Shown piece after piece: positions 17,629 through 25,678 of a DNA stretch of 64,000 nucleotides; position 1 is the first letter of the stretch; the number at the start of each line of letters is the position of its first letter. Under the pieces are notes generated by a model. That model did not search any database. It saw only the letters and a list, made by a program, of their open reading frames with translations, and was not told where the DNA came from. Position numbers and translations under genes: made by a program. Location: assembly GCF_000967495.1 (NCBI RefSeq), contig NZ_JXXU01000003.1, forward strand, positions 32,166 to 96,165, in the 5' to 3' direction. Source of the stretch: Vibrio neptunius. Lineage in GTDB: Bacteria > Pseudomonadota > Gammaproteobacteria > Enterobacterales > Vibrionaceae.

Positions 17629-20019
17629 TTAAACCTCTTGCGTGTTCTGTTTTGCCACTTGTTGTTGCGTTTGCGTTACCTCATTGATTGCCATCAACAC
17701 ACGCTCTGGTGTTGCTGGCGTATCTAATTTAGGTATAGCACCTTCAACGGCAACTGAGGCAATGGCATCTTTCAGTGCACTCCACACGGACATGCCGAGC
17801 ATGAATGGCGGCTCACCGACAGCCTTGGAGTTAAACACGGTATCTTCTGGGTTGGCTCGATTTTCCAGAAGGTGAGTGTGGAACTCGATAGGCATATCGG
17901 CGATCGCCGGAATCTTGTAGCTGGCGGGCCCGTTGGTCATCAGACGACCTTGTTCGTTCCAGATCAGCTCTTCTGTAGTCAGCCAGCCTACACCTTGCAG
18001 GAAGCCACCTTCGACCTGGCCAATATCAATGGCCGGGTTAAGAGAAGACCCTACATCGTGCAGGATATCTGCGCGCAGAATTTTGTATTCGCCTGTCAGG
18101 GTATCGACAATGACTTCTGAACAAGAGGCGCCGTACGCGAAGTAGTAGAACGGACGGCCACGCGCTTTTTCATGGTCATAGTAGATTTTTGGTGTGCGGT
18201 AGAAACCTGTACTCGATAGCGATACTTGGTTGAAATAGGCCAGCTGGACAAAGGCTTCGAAAGTCAGGATTTCATCACGAATCACGACCATACCGTTTTT
18301 GAACACCACTTCTTCTGCTGACACTTTGTAGTGACTGGCAGCGAAGTCGATCAGACGCTGTTTGATGGTCAGTGCGGCGTTCTGGGCGGCCTTACCGTTG
18401 AGGTCGGCGCCCGATGAGGCCGCGGTTGGTGATGTGTTCGGTACTTTGTCTGTGTTGGTAGCGGTGATTTGGATACGTTCAACATCTACTTGGAACTCCT
18501 CAGCAACGATTTGCGCCACCTTGATGTTCAGACCCTGACCCATTTCCGTACCACCGTGATTCAAATGAATACTACCATCGGTGTAAATATGGATGAGCGC
18601 ACCAGCCTGATTCAGGAAAGTCGCAGTGAAAGAAATACCAAATTTCACTGGTGTGATCGCCAGACCTTTTTTAAGGATCGGGCTTTGCTTGTTGAACTCA
18701 GCGATGGCTTTACGACGGGCGTGATAGTCACTGCTTTGTTCAAGTTGCTCAGTGATTTCTGGCAGGAAGTTATCTTCAACTGTCTGGTAGTAATGAGTGA
18801 CGTTACGCCCCTCACCACCGTAGTAATTCGCTTTACGGATTTCGAGGGGATCTTTACCCAGATAGCGGGCAATTTCATCCATGATATGCTCAATGGTCAT
18901 CATCCCCTGCGGGCCACCAAATCCACGGTAAGCTGTATTCGACGCTATGTTGGTTTTGCAGCGGTGACCTGTCACGGTGGCATCACCTAGGTAATACGCG
19001 TTGTCTGAGTGGAACATGGCACGGTCAACAATCGAGCTCGACAGATCCGGAGAGTAACCACAGTTACCCGTTACGATGATATCAGCCCCTTCAATGACAC
19101 CATCATCGTTAAATCCGATTTTGTACTGGTTGTAAAATGGGTGACGCTTGCCTGTCATGGTCATGTCTTCCATGCGAGGCAGACGCATCTTAGTTGGGCG
19201 TTTAGTTAGGTGTGCAATGACTGCCGCCATACACGCTGGCGCTGCGGCTTGCGTTTCTTTACCCCCGAAACCGCCACCCATGCGACGCATGTCTATTACG
19301 ACTTTGTGCATCGCAATCCCAAGCACTTCGGCGACTAGCTTTTGTACTTCAGTTGGGTTTTGTGTCGAGGTATATACGATCATGCCGCCATCTTCGGTTG
19401 GCATCACGCTGCTGACCTGAGTTTCAAGGTAGAAGTGTTCTTGGCCACCAATCTCCAGATCGCCTTCAATCACGTGTTTTGCTTTGGCAAGTGCAGCCGC
19501 TGAGTCGCCACGTTTTTGCTGGTGGCTTTCAGTAACAAACAGTTCTTTCTCAAGCGCTTCTTTCACGTCGAGTACTGGCGGTAGGGCTTGGTATTCAACA
19601 ATGGCGGCTTGCGCGGCTTTGCGTGCGGTTTCCATATCATCTGCGGCAACGGCAAGTACGGGTTGGCCATAGTATTGAACCAGGCCGTCAGCAAGCAGTG
19701 GATCACCTGGCAGAATGGCACCGATATCCAACTGGCCCGGTATGTCTTCGTGGGTGATAGCAATCGCAACGCCCTCAAATTCGTAACACGGCGAGACATC
19801 CAATTTGGTGATTTTAGCATGAGCTTGAGTGCTCATACGTGCATACACATGCAACTGGTTAGGGAATTCCAAACGGTCATCAATATAAACCGCTTCACCT
19901 GTCACCTGCTTCGGGGCGCTGTCGTGTTTTACGCTTTTACCAACGCCGGTTTTCAGATCCTGCTTTACGATGGCGACCATCTCTTCTTGAGTCATGGTCT
20001 GATGATGTGCGTTAGACAT
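17629..20019 (-). CDS. xdhB: xanthine dehydrogenase, molybdopterin-binding subunit
   Basis: The 796-residue large subunit that oxidises hypoxanthine and xanthine to urate at the Mo centre. Visible landmarks are STQNPTEVQKLVAEVLG, RMGGGFGGKE, AYRGFGGPQG with the substrate-binding Arg, HGGTEMGQGLN, and the C-terminal AVGEPPFMLG block with the catalytic Glu. Length is normal for bacterial XdhB. The start overlaps the xdhA stop by 8 bp, implying translational coupling. Confidence 0.96.
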   Translation of the reverse strand: MSNAHHQTMTQEEMVAIVKQDLKTGVGKSVKHDSAPKQVTGEAVYIDDRLEFPNQLHVYARMSTQAHAKITKLDVSPCYEFEGVAIAITHEDIPGQLDIGAILPGDPLLADGLVQYYGQPVLAVAADDMETARKAAQAAIVEYQALPPVLDVKEALEKELFVTESHQQKRGDSAAALAKAKHVIEGDLEIGGQEHFYLETQVSSVMPTEDGGMIVYTSTQNPTEVQKLVAEVLGIAMHKVVIDMRRMGGGFGGKETQAAAPACMAAVIAHLTKRPTKMRLPRMEDMTMTGKRHPFYNQYKIGFNDDGVIEGADIIVTGNCGYSPDLSSSIVDRAMFHSDNAYYLGDATVTGHRCKTNIASNTAYRGFGGPQGMMTIEHIMDEIARYLGKDPLEIRKANYYGGEGRNVTHYYQTVEDNFLPEITEQLEQSSDYHARRKAIAEFNKQSPILKKGLAITPVKFGISFTATFLNQAGALIHIYTDGSIHLNHGGTEMGQGLNIKVAQIVAEEFQVDVERIQITATNTDKVPNTSPTAASSGADLNGKAAQNAALTIKQRLIDFAASHYKVSAEEVVFKNGMVVIRDEILTFEAFVQLAYFNQVSLSSTGFYRTPKIYYDHEKARGRPFYYFAYGASCSEVIVDTLTGEYKILRADILHDVGSSLNPAIDIGQVEGGFLQGVGWLTTEELIWNEQGRLMTNGPASYKIPAIADMPIEFHTHLLENRANPEDTVFNSKAVGEPPFMLGMSVWSALKDAIASVAVEGAIPKLDTPATPERVLMAINEVTQTQQQVAKQNTQEV

Positions 20020-21457
20020 AAGACGTTACCCTTGTTTCGATCTGGTTGTTGTGATGAGTCTGCTCGATATAGAAGCGACGCAGCATGTTCGCTGCTGTCA
20101 TAGAGCGATACTCTTTGCTGGCACGGAAGTCACTCAGTGGCTCAAAATCGTTATCGATTTCAGCCATCGCGGCATCAATGGTTGCTTGTGTCCATTGTTT
20201 GCCTAATAGCGCATTTTCACAGTGCGTTGCACGTTTTGGCGTTGCCGCCATACCACCGAAAGCGATGCGGGCATTGATGACTTTATTGTCTTCAATCTCA
20301 ATATTGAATGCGCCACAAACCGCAGAAATATCGTCGTCTAGACGCTTGGAAAGCTTGTAAGCACGGAAGGTTTCGTTCGCTTTTGATTTAGGAATAATCA
20401 CTTGCTCGATAAATTCACTTTCCTGCTGAGCGGTGACTTTATAGCTGATGAAGTAGTCTTCAATCGGCAAGATTCTGGTCTGCTTACCACGGCGCAATTT
20501 CACTTGTGCATTCAGTGCAATCAACAGCGGTGGCGCATCCCCGATAGGAGAGGCGTTACCAATGTTGCCACCCAATGTGCCCTGATTACGGACTTGCAGA
20601 GAAGCAAAGCGATGCAGCAGCTCACCAAAATCAGAGAAATGTTGAGTCAGAAGCTGGTACGCATCGCTGATCGCAACGTTAGCACCAATGTGCAGAGCAT
20701 CGTTACTTTCTTCGCATACTTTCATGTCTTCGACCAGATTTACGCTGATCAAAGTTTCAATCTCGCGGTGGAATTGGGTGATTTCAAGCGCTAAATCAGT
20801 ACCGCCAGCAACCAGCTTGGCCTTTGGATTTGCAGTGTAAATTTGTGCCAGTTCGTCAATGCTCCGAGGGATATATGCTGTTAGGTTACCTTGGCTCAGA
20901 CTGGCGGGTTGTCCCTGAAGAGCTTCTAGCCGAGCAATGGTCTCTTTTTCCAGCTCGACAAACTGATCCATCAATGGTTCATCAGAAGCCAGAGATAAGG
21001 CGGCGTCAACAATAGGGCGGTATCCGGTACAGCGGCATAAGTTACCCGCCAGAGACTCCATGACATCTTCCTTATTCGCCGCAGGTTTGTTCTTGCTTAG
21101 AGCAAACATCGACATGATAAAACCTGGAGTACAATAGCCACATTGAGAACCGTGGAAATCGACCATCGCTTGCTGAGTTGGGTGAAGCTTGTTTTTGTTC
21201 TGTAAGTCTTCAACGGTGATCAGCTGCTTACCATGTAGTGCGGATACGAACGTCAGACAAGAATTCACTGAGCGATATTGAAGTTGGCCTTCGACCACTT
21301 CACCGAGTACCACGGTACAGGCACCACAGTCGCCTGAGCCACAGCCTTCTTTCGTACCTGTTTTTTGTACATGTGTTCTCAGGTACTGCAGCACTGTCAT
21401 ATTTGGTGACAGCTCACTCTCTTGTCTGAGTTCTTGATTGAGTAGGAAAGTAATCAA
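20012..21457 (-). CDS. xdhA: xanthine dehydrogenase, FeS/FAD small subunit
   Basis: About 481 residues fusing two [2Fe-2S] domains to an FAD domain, the electron-transfer partner of XdhB. The plant-type ferredoxin Cys set is GTKEGCGSGDCGAC (about C39, C44, C47) with C67. The second cluster uses CGYCTPGF and NLCRCTGYRP. The FAD domain shows KLVAGGTDLALEI and LGGNIGNASPIGD. The start is assigned to TTG at 21455-21457, giving the familiar MITFLLNQE, because AAGGAGGT sits just upstream. The open frame extends 20 codons further without a better ribosome site. First gene of the operon, with an operator palindrome upstream. Confidence 0.93.
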   Translation of the reverse strand: MITFLLNQELRQESELSPNMTVLQYLRTHVQKTGTKEGCGSGDCGACTVVLGEVVEGQLQYRSVNSCLTFVSALHGKQLITVEDLQNKNKLHPTQQAMVDFHGSQCGYCTPGFIMSMFALSKNKPAANKEDVMESLAGNLCRCTGYRPIVDAALSLASDEPLMDQFVELEKETIARLEALQGQPASLSQGNLTAYIPRSIDELAQIYTANPKAKLVAGGTDLALEITQFHREIETLISVNLVEDMKVCEESNDALHIGANVAISDAYQLLTQHFSDFGELLHRFASLQVRNQGTLGGNIGNASPIGDAPPLLIALNAQVKLRRGKQTRILPIEDYFISYKVTAQQESEFIEQVIIPKSKANETFRAYKLSKRLDDDISAVCGAFNIEIEDNKVINARIAFGGMAATPKRATHCENALLGKQWTQATIDAAMAEIDNDFEPLSDFRASKEYRSMTAANMLRRFYIEQTHHNNQIETRVTSYV

Positions 21458-21692
21458 GAGACCTCCTTGTGCATTGACACTATTGTTCCAAAAATAATTT
21501 TCTGACCTCTGGGTCAATAATTGGATAGTTTGACCTCCTGGTCAACTTTAATTTTACAATATTGCAACATATAGAGGGGGGTAAAAAGGTCAAAGATACG
21601 ATTTAATTCATTAAGTTTATGAAATTATTGAAATTTATTTCTATCGGCAGGTAGGGGGTTTAAGGAAAATAGAGTTAACCTTGTATTTTATT

Positions 21693-21702
21693 TTGTATAC
21701 AA
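21693..21702. promoter_or_regulatory. Putative GntR operator upstream of xdhA
   Basis: TTGTATACAA, followed by TGAATGTG. It is identical in the 10-mer and nearly identical in the 3' flank to the puuE-side site. It links the xdh operon to the allantoin operon in one inferred regulon. Confidence 0.65.
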
Positions 21703-21719
21703 TGAATGTGATTTGGAGA

Positions 21720-21743
21720 AAGCCTGGCACAGGAGCCGGGCTT
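21720..21743 (-). terminator. Possible terminator of gntR
   Basis: On the minus strand AAGCC-C-GG / CC-A-GGCTT forms an 8-bp stem with one mismatch, followed by TTTCT-like sequence. A modest terminator 22 bases past the gntR stop. Confidence 0.55.
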
Positions 21744-21764
21744 AGATTATGAAGAATGAGTGGA

Positions 21765-22496
21765 TTATTTGCTTTTCAGTAGTTCTGAGAACACGACATG
21801 GAGGTCATTTGACGCAGTATTGCTATCAAGGTTGAGCTTGGAACGAATATGAGACAAGTGCGCTTCCATTAAGCTGATTGCTTGCTCGGTATCACCAGAT
21901 TCAATCGTATCCAGTAGCTGCGTATGCTCATCTTGCGAACAGTTTGAATGATTGCCAGTCTCGTACTGAGCAATCAGCAATGACGTTTGCGATACTAAGC
22001 TTCTCTGGAATGCGAGCAATGGGGCGTTGTTTGCCATTTCGGCCAGCTTAATGTGAAACTCACCAGACAGTCGAAGTCCTTTACCATAATCACCGTTATC
22101 GAAGGCTTCGTTTTCTTTCTCTACTAAACGTCGGCATTCATCTATTTTAGCTGTGGTGGTATGTTCAACGGCAAGCTCTACAATGGCAAGTTCCATGACT
22201 TCCCGCGCTTTGATGATTTGCTTGGCTTCTTCTTTGGTTGGTGCAGATACCATGGCACCGCGGTTTGGCCTGATGCTGACCACTTGTTCCATCGATAATC
22301 GAAGTAAAGCCCGGCGTATGATGGTTCGACTAACGCCGAATATTTCGGCCAAAGCTTCTTCATTCAACTTGGTTGCTGGTGGTAGGCGTTGTTCAAGTAT
22401 TGCATCGAAGATATGGCAATAGACCACGTCATCTTGCGTTTGACCAGCGACTTTTGTTTTTATATTTTTCGCCACAGAATTTTTTAGATTTGCCAT
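21765..22496 (-). CDS. GntR-family (FCD) regulator, likely of purine catabolism
   Basis: A 243-residue regulator. The N-terminal winged helix (about 20-90) has LPPATKLNEEALAEIFGVSRTIIRRALLRL and RPNRGAMVSAP. The C-terminal FCD effector domain (about 95-225) has AREVMELAIVELA and metal/ligand-type residues in GEFHIKLAEMANN. It lies directly upstream of the xdh operon on the same strand but behind its own promoter. TTGTATACAA copies at uraH, puuE and xdhA and a variant upstream of itself make it the best candidate for pathway-specific repressor (compare HpxS in Klebsiella purine clusters), sensing an intermediate not identifiable here. Confidence 0.88.
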   Translation of the reverse strand: MANLKNSVAKNIKTKVAGQTQDDVVYCHIFDAILEQRLPPATKLNEEALAEIFGVSRTIIRRALLRLSMEQVVSIRPNRGAMVSAPTKEEAKQIIKAREVMELAIVELAVEHTTTAKIDECRRLVEKENEAFDNGDYGKGLRLSGEFHIKLAEMANNAPLLAFQRSLVSQTSLLIAQYETGNHSNCSQDEHTQLLDTIESGDTEQAISLMEAHLSHIRSKLNLDSNTASNDLHVVFSELLKSK

Positions 22497-22885
22497 AGGC
22501 GGCTTGTCACCCTCAACCTATTTATTTCCTTGATAAAACAATGATACTTCACTTTGTATACATGTGGCTAGCTTTGGCAAAGCTAGCAAACACAGAAGTG
22601 AAACATATAGCGCAAAATTCCATCCATTGTCATAGCGTGATTGTTAAAAAAGTGTTTTTCAGACGGCTTAGATTCAGAACACAAAACAATGAGGTGTGAT
22701 CAATACGACTACAAAAACCTAGTCATATCACCTTAAACACTAACGTCACATCAAGTTACTAATCTGCTTAAGTGGAGTGCTCTGCATCTTAGCTCGCCTC
22801 CAGTTCATACCCTGACTTTATGTAGGTGGTTCCGCTTTGCTTTGGCGGTTACACTGTTCCTGCAAACAAAACAAGGAATGCAGAC
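22497..22885. other. gntR / peroxiredoxin intergenic region
   Basis: A divergent promoter region with no supported gene. It holds the variant operator TTGTATACAT (22554-22563) and, three bases later, a 21-bp near-perfect palindrome (22567-22587). Nothing recognisable lies between about 22600 and 22870 apart from the Shine-Dalgarno AAGGA before the peroxiredoxin start. Confidence 0.6.
22554..22563. promoter_or_regulatory. Variant operator upstream of gntR
   Basis: TTGTATACAT, one base off the palindrome found at the three purine promoters, 58 bp upstream of the gntR start. It suggests autoregulation. Confidence 0.55.
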
Positions 22886-23362
22886 ATGATTCAGAAAGGC
22901 CAATCTATACCAACCGCAACCCTCAGTGAACTAAGCGCTGAGGGTATGATTACCCATAACACAGAGGAGCTTTTTGCAAACAAGCGAGTGGTGCTTTTTG
23001 CTGTTCCAGGCGCATTTACGCCAACCTGTTCAGAAGCTCATTTGCCCGGTTACGTCGTACTTGCCGACAGTATTAAAGCCAAGGGTATCGATATCATCGC
23101 ATGTGTTTCAGTCAACGATGCTTTTGTTATGCAGGCGTGGGGAGAAGCGCAAAATGCTAATGAAATTATGATGTTGGGCGATGGTGATGCGAGCTTTACA
23201 AGATCGCTGGGACTCGAAATGGACACAGCGGCCTTCGGTGGGGTTCGTTCGCAGCGCTACGCTATGGTTATCGATAACGGTGTGGTGACTCAGTTAAATG
23301 TCGAAGAACCTAAGCAATTTGAAGTGAGCAAGGCTGAGACGATTCTAGCGGCTCTTGAGTAA
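22886..23362 (+). CDS. peroxiredoxin, Prx5 type
   Basis: A 158-residue thiol peroxidase of the Prx5/AhpE-TSA group. The peroxidatic motif is VPGAFTPTCSEAHLPGY, with the catalytic Cys near residue 50 in the PTC context. ACVSVNDAFVMQAWG and GVRSQRYAMVIDNG are typical of this subfamily. The start at 22886 follows AAGGA by 8 bases; an upstream in-frame ATG lacks a site. A stand-alone gene; glutathione or glutaredoxin is the usual reductant. Confidence 0.92.
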   Translation: MIQKGQSIPTATLSELSAEGMITHNTEELFANKRVVLFAVPGAFTPTCSEAHLPGYVVLADSIKAKGIDIIACVSVNDAFVMQAWGEAQNANEIMMLGDGDASFTRSLGLEMDTAAFGGVRSQRYAMVIDNGVVTQLNVEEPKQFEVSKAETILAALE

Positions 23363-23376
23363 CCGATAACACTGCT

Positions 23377-23407
23377 AGGGGTTCAGGTTAATCTATTCTG
23401 AACCCTT
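23377..23407 (+). terminator. Probable terminator after the peroxiredoxin gene
   Basis: Stem GGGTTCAG / CTGAACCC (8 bp, extendable by G-U and A-T) with an 11-nt loop, then TTATT, 15 bp after the stop. Confidence 0.55.
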
Positions 23408-23498
23408 ATTGAAGAGGCTTGTGGGGCGAGAGTCGTGCAACTCACTCAATATCAGAGGTTGGAAATCTTACTTATAGTTTTGATAGATAAAACCGTAT

Positions 23499-23714
23499 TC
23501 ACTTCCAACCTTGAAGCCACTTAGCTTGGTGTTTCAACTCTTGCCAGTCAATAGAATATTCCTTTTTCGAGAGTATCGCTTCAATTTTGCAGGAGATCAC
23601 TACACCATCGTCATCGAACTCAATGTCAGAAACCAAGAAGTGCTTTTCCCGATTAACCGGTTCTTTGGCAGTCCATTTGCTGTTAAGTAATTTAGCTGGG
23701 TTAATTCGATTCAT
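23499..23714 (-). CDS. small Trp-rich conserved protein (TIGR02450 type)
   Basis: A 71-residue protein of unknown function matching the small Trp-rich family found in marine gammaproteobacteria. It begins MNRINPAKLLNSKWTA, contains KEKHF-like NREKHFLVSDIEFDDD, and ends with WQELKHQAKWLQGWK. The frame is open 25 codons further upstream, but the start at 23714 gives the family N-terminus. No strong ribosome site is seen. Confidence 0.75.
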   Translation of the reverse strand: MNRINPAKLLNSKWTAKEPVNREKHFLVSDIEFDDDGVVISCKIEAILSKKEYSIDWQELKHQAKWLQGWK

Positions 23715-23878
23715 ATAAGTACAACACCGCTTAAAATAAGAAAAACAAGCCTTAGATACGCAGGTTCTATGGCATAAGTTCAGTCTCATTTTGCGTTTGA
23801 TCAGACAGTAACGTCTAGCCTCTTGTTATGTTGTGAGTGAAAGGTACAATCGCCACTCCTCCATAAAGACGAGCTAGC

Positions 23879-24274
23879 ATGCTATTTAACAACGATATCG
23901 ATGAGATGATTGGGTATTTAGAGCGATTCTGCAAAGCGCCGCATGTCCAAGCATTAGATAGTGTTTCAGATGAGCAGATCAACTTACTACTCGACTTCTT
24001 AGCACTCGCTAATAAGTTGAAATGTGATATCTACCCAACGAGAAACATCAACAGCGCACACTTTATTGGCGTCGGCGTCTTCGCTCTTACGCAGGAGAGA
24101 GCCCCTCAGGGCAACCTGTTTGTTAAAATTGAACAAAACCGAATTCACCTAGCATTTGAACTCGATCCTTGTCATGAAGACAACTTGTTAACGCCTATCC
24201 GAGTGATTGACGCACTTACTTATCTTGCTGAGCATTCAGGCGACGTTCTTCTGCCCGAAGACTACTGCCAGTAA
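23879..24274 (+). CDS. hypothetical protein
   Basis: A 131-residue soluble, mildly acidic protein with no signal peptide or membrane segment. I do not recognise the family. The composition and codon pattern look like a real gene: an internal mixed helix/strand pattern and no low complexity. The overlapping frames are shorter. It lies alone between the Trp-rich protein (divergent) and the XRE regulator (convergent). Confidence 0.65.
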   Translation: MLFNNDIDEMIGYLERFCKAPHVQALDSVSDEQINLLLDFLALANKLKCDIYPTRNINSAHFIGVGVFALTQERAPQGNLFVKIEQNRIHLAFELDPCHEDNLLTPIRVIDALTYLAEHSGDVLLPEDYCQ

Positions 24275-24331
24275 ATCCATGCAGCGCTTGTTCTGTGTCT
24301 AGGGCTATCCATCGACAATGGTTTCAGTATT

Positions 24332-24925
24332 CTACCCCAGTGGTAACGGACGAAGCTCCGCGTAGTCGGTAGTAATTTTAATCCCTTTATCGACTTTGAT
24401 AAGAACACCATCACCGACGACTAATGTCGCATCCTCTAGCACTACCTTTACGCTTCCTGTTACAACGGAAGCGGCTTCTGTCCCCCACAGTTCATCTGAC
24501 TCGACTTCAAACGTCAAATCTTCAGGTACAAATATTTCTACATTGCCACTGAAGATCTGAGAGTCGTTTGCATCAGATTGTTCTATCTGATCTGCGTTGA
24601 TTTCAATCCCTGAAGCCATTGTAGGCTGAACAAAAAATAGTAGAGCGCTGACAAAAAAAACGACAATTGAAGAGCACAAAGCGGTGAGTTTCGTTTTGAC
24701 ATTTATCTTGGATGAGTTTTTAGGAGGCGCTTCGGGTAGCAGAAGTTGATTAACGTCTAATGCAAAACTTGCCGCCAATGCTTTTACTGTTTCCGGTGAA
24801 CCTGTTCCTTCCTTCTCAACTCTTTGAATGGTTCTTAAACTTAAAGCACTGACATCAGCGAGATGTTGTTGGCTCCATGCCCTTGATTTACGTTCACTTG
24901 ATATTTTTTTAGTGTTCACTTTCAT
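24332..24925 (-). CDS. membrane-anchored XRE regulator with OstA/LptA-like periplasmic part
   Basis: About 197 residues in three parts. A cytoplasmic XRE/HTH-3 domain (about 5-60) has RAWSQQHLADVSALSLRTIQ. A single transmembrane segment (about 80-100) follows. The C-terminal periplasmic part (about 105-197) has IEINADQIEQ, SGNVEIFVPEDLTFEVESD and TGSVKVVLEDATLVVGDG, repeats that look like the beta-jellyroll strands of OstA/LptA-type proteins. The layout is that of a one-component transmembrane regulator (ToxR/RodZ-like topology). The start at 24925 follows GGA by 7 bases; an upstream TTG lacks a site. The domain match is by eye only. Confidence 0.7.
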   Translation of the reverse strand: MKVNTKKISSERKSRAWSQQHLADVSALSLRTIQRVEKEGTGSPETVKALAASFALDVNQLLLPEAPPKNSSKINVKTKLTALCSSIVVFFVSALLFFVQPTMASGIEINADQIEQSDANDSQIFSGNVEIFVPEDLTFEVESDELWGTEAASVVTGSVKVVLEDATLVVGDGVLIKVDKGIKITTDYAELRPLPLG

Positions 24926-25273
24926 GGTATGTCCAATATCGAATGGTTGAGACAAAAGCCTATAATTAAATTAGCATTTCTGATACGACAGTTTAATGCC
25001 AATCATGCGCCAAAGGGGTGACAAACGCTCTGGCTGAGCAACTGTCAGCATAAATCTCGTCATTGAACGCTATATCTCTTTACTCTGCTTTGCACATACA
25101 AGGCTGGGACATTTTGCCCTGAATATGGAGGTTTTTGCAAAAGCGGAGGGCCAATTTATGTTGGGATGTTTCCGTCCTAGGTTTTTTATTGAAGTGGAGT
25201 ACAGAGAACCCTTTACAGAGCAGAATGCAGGCAACTAGAATGCGTTCAAACATATCAATCTATAGGATAACAG
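24926..25273. other. Intergenic region with a 37-codon frame
   Basis: Mostly non-coding. A frame opening at an ATG at 25125 and closing at 25238 encodes a 37-residue, Phe-rich, Cys-containing peptide and is open upstream to about 25037. It lacks a good ribosome site and may be a decayed or repetitive element. The promoter of the secreted protein at 25274 lies at the right end. Confidence 0.35.
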
Positions 25274-25603
25274 ATGAGATTTACTATTAATTTGGTACTG
25301 ATTGTAGCGACTGCATTTATCTCGAATGCGTTTGCTTGGGATGGAACGGTAAATGGCAGGGTAACCAAAGTAGAAATCGCTCCTGCCTCTGAATTAAAAT
25401 ACAGAATCTTCTTAGATGGAGGTGTCAAAATTTGCGATACGTCTTCAGATAAAGCAAGCTTTGCATACATCAATCCAACTGACCCAACTTATCAAGCGGT
25501 TGTCAGTCTCTCAATGCTTGCTAGAACCAGTAATAACAAAGCCACGATATATACAACCAGAGATGCAAATGGTTATTGTAAAATTGGCGATATACAGTAT
25601 TAA
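25274..25603 (+). CDS. small secreted protein of unknown function
   Basis: 109 residues: signal peptide (about 1-21, ending SNAFA), then about 88 mature residues with exactly two Cys that could form one disulfide (KICDTSS and GYCKIGDI). The mature chain is strand-rich with a WDGTVNGRVTKVEI opening. It resembles small secreted OB-like proteins seen in many proteobacteria, but I cannot assign a family. AGGATAAC precedes the ATG. It converges on the secreted serine protease and shares a bidirectional terminator with it. Confidence 0.7.
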   Translation: MRFTINLVLIVATAFISNAFAWDGTVNGRVTKVEIAPASELKYRIFLDGGVKICDTSSDKASFAYINPTDPTYQAVVSLSMLARTSNNKATIYTTRDANGYCKIGDIQY

Positions 25604-25621
25604 CTGACTTCCAATTTTTAG

Positions 25622-25661
25622 AAAAAATGCCAGTCAGTTAGTACTGACTGGCATGATTTTT
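25622..25661. terminator. Bidirectional terminator
   Basis: Stem TGCCAGTCAG (25628-25637) / CTGACTGGCA (25644-25653), 6-nt loop, with an A-run on the left and a T-run on the right. It serves both the secreted protein (+) and the protease (-). Confidence 0.88.
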
Positions 25662-25678
25662 CAAGGTTGTGGGGGCCG

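Larger units (their letters stand above)
21458..21764. promoter_or_regulatory. xdhA promoter region
   Basis: An AT-rich spacer between the gntR stop and the xdhA start. It contains the operator palindrome at 21693-21702 and the gntR 3' hairpin at 21720-21743. The promoter of the xdhA-B-C-guaD operon must lie here. Confidence 0.7.
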
